Made by a program: the position numbers and the translations under genes. Positions 6,707 through 7,321 of a DNA stretch of 7,321 nt are shown one piece after another. This stretch comes from Clostridia bacterium. Lineage in GTDB: Bacteria > Bacillota > Sulfobacillia > SLMV01. The stretch is taken from the NCBI GenBank assembly GCA_007136565.1, contig SLGS01000081.1, positions 1 through 7,321 of the forward strand. The letters are read 5' to 3'. How positions within the stretch are numbered: the first letter of the stretch is position 1; every line of letters starts with the position of its first letter. The notes under the pieces are model-generated. The model saw only the letters and a list, made by a program, of their open reading frames with translations, had not been told where the DNA came from and searched no databases.

Positions 6707-7021
6707 CTACATAATCCGCGGTGAGGGTGCCTTGACTACGAAAAACTCCAGGACATCTTCGAAGGGATTCGATATGTGCATCCTGGTTCCCGGATCCACG
6801 TTGGCGATCACGCCCTGGTTGTGAACTTCAGCTTCCCCTTCGAGAGCCAGATTCATCCTACCGCGGACGATCACAAGATATGCATTGGAGTCGGCATTAT
6901 GCTCGGGGAGTTCCTCGCCGGAGGACAACGTGATGTGATTTATCATCACCTGATCATCATCGATGAGTTTCTCTATCAACTTCTCGTCACCCTTGGTAAA
7001 CCTATATGTCTTCCTATTCAC
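6707..7021 (-). CDS. Small single-domain cupin protein
   Basis: The protein is 104 residues, one conserved beta-barrel cupin domain with no signal peptide or membrane segment. Motif 1 is present as ELPEHNADSNAYLVIVRG (about 38-54), with H41 at the first metal-ligand place but N42-A43-D44 where the usual second His and Glu would follow. Motif 2 matches well, as PGTRMHISN (77-85) with H82. Metal binding is therefore likely incomplete or altered, and the protein may be a binding or sensing cupin rather than an enzyme. The start is a GTG with GGAG 9 bases upstream; the next in-frame Met (26) would remove the first strand. It follows the Fe-S protein gene by 57 bases and may share its transcript. 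The activase gene lies further downstream behind its own promoter. No substrate can be assigned. Confidence 0.8.
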   Translation of the reverse strand: MNRKTYRFTKGDEKLIEKLIDDDQVMINHITLSSGEELPEHNADSNAYLVIVRGRMNLALEGEAEVHNQGVIANVDPGTRMHISNPFEDVLEFFVVKAPSPRIM

Positions 7022-7052
7022 TAGTCACATCTCCGTTCCGATATCGCGGATT

Positions 7053-7072
7053 CACTTTGGTCGGCACTTTGG
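7053..7072. repeat. Short direct repeat between the Fe-S and cupin genes
   Basis: CACTTTGG occurs twice (7053-7060 and 7065-7072), 12 bases apart start to start, in the 57-base gap. With the nearby palindrome CGATATCG (7039-7046) it could mark a regulatory site, but no convincing promoter hexamers were found in the gap. Chance occurrence is quite possible. Confidence 0.25.
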
Positions 7073-7078
7073 GTCGCC

Positions 7079-7297
7079 TCAGTCCGGTGTGTTGGCATGC
7101 AAGAGATCTCGAATCTCCTCTTTCACTACGGTATCCGCGACTGAGCAATCCTCTGTAGAAGCCTTACCACTCTTCAAAGCCTGGGCAAACTCTCCACAAC
7201 TATCGTATCCGCACGATCCGCAATTCAAGCCGGGCAAGGCCTCGACTATCTCCGCATCCGAGGCTCCGGCCCCCAGCTGATCGTCCGCCGCCGCCAT
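7079..7297 (-). CDS. Small Fe-S cluster (RnfB-type FeS domain) protein, possibly incomplete at its N-terminus
   Basis: From the ATG at 7297 this encodes 72 residues. The core LPGLNCGSCGYDSC followed by a cysteine 17 residues later (C26, C29, C34, C51; spacing CX2CX4CX16C) matches the FeS domain (PF04060) found at the front of RnfB and in acetyl-CoA synthase/corrinoid proteins, where it binds a [4Fe-4S] cluster. A short C-terminal helix follows (VVKEEIRDLLHA). It is probably a cytoplasmic electron carrier, and a role as donor to the activase encoded nearby is attractive but unproven. The start is not secure. The frame is open upstream to the window edge, so the domain could be the C-terminus of a larger protein. 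Alternatively, a TAATG junction (TAA 7299-7297) would couple it to an upstream gene. An AAGGGG lies only two bases before the ATG, which is closer than usual. Confidence 0.75.
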   Translation of the reverse strand: MAAADDQLGAGASDAEIVEALPGLNCGSCGYDSCGEFAQALKSGKASTEDCSVADTVVKEEIRDLLHANTPD

Positions 7298-7321
7298 TAC
7301 CCCTTCGCGGGTGGTCCGTGA

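Overview
All supported genes in this window lie on the minus strand, so transcription runs from high to low coordinates. The DNA is moderately GC-rich, with GTG and TTG starts. The gene content (a 2-hydroxyacyl-CoA dehydratase-type activase, a small Fe-S protein, and FtsEX with a coiled-coil partner) suggests an anaerobic or facultative bacterium, possibly from a poorly sampled lineage. I cannot place it in a phylum from sequence alone.

Right part (about 7321-6519): a small RnfB-type Fe-S domain protein (7297-7079) that may extend beyond the window, then a single-domain cupin (7021-6707). A hairpin follows the cupin (6698-6661). Upstream of the next gene are two further dyads and a good sigma70-like promoter (TTGAAC-17-TATAGG, 6605-6577).

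Centre (6509-2127): one very large gene of about 1,460 residues. It has two tandem BadF/BcrA/HgdC-type activase (ASKHA) domains, each with the two cysteines that ligate the bridging [4Fe-4S] cluster in HgdC. These are followed by a cysteine-rich linker, a DUF2229-type region and a C-terminal region resembling the 2-hydroxyglutaryl-CoA dehydratase D component. It looks like an ATP-driven low-potential electron injector fused to a possible acceptor. The first activase domain has lost its second phosphate motif while the second domain keeps it. An 18-bp perfect hairpin follows the stop codon.

Left part (2073-1): a promoter with an extended -10 (2015-1987) drives a compact operon. It encodes a membrane-anchored coiled-coil protein with a PcsB/CwlO-like segment but no peptidoglycan hydrolase domain (1950-838), then FtsE (807-115) and FtsX (113 to the window edge). 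FtsE and FtsX form the ABC-type complex that controls cell-wall hydrolysis at division, and the coiled-coil protein is a plausible periplasmic or extracellular partner. FtsE has a tryptophan in place of the first glycine of the ABC signature.

The best candidates for something little described are the asymmetric fused activase with its small Fe-S and cupin neighbours, and the hydrolase-less FtsEX partner. Gaps between genes are all under 200 bases. No RNA gene, CRISPR array, insertion sequence or origin was seen.
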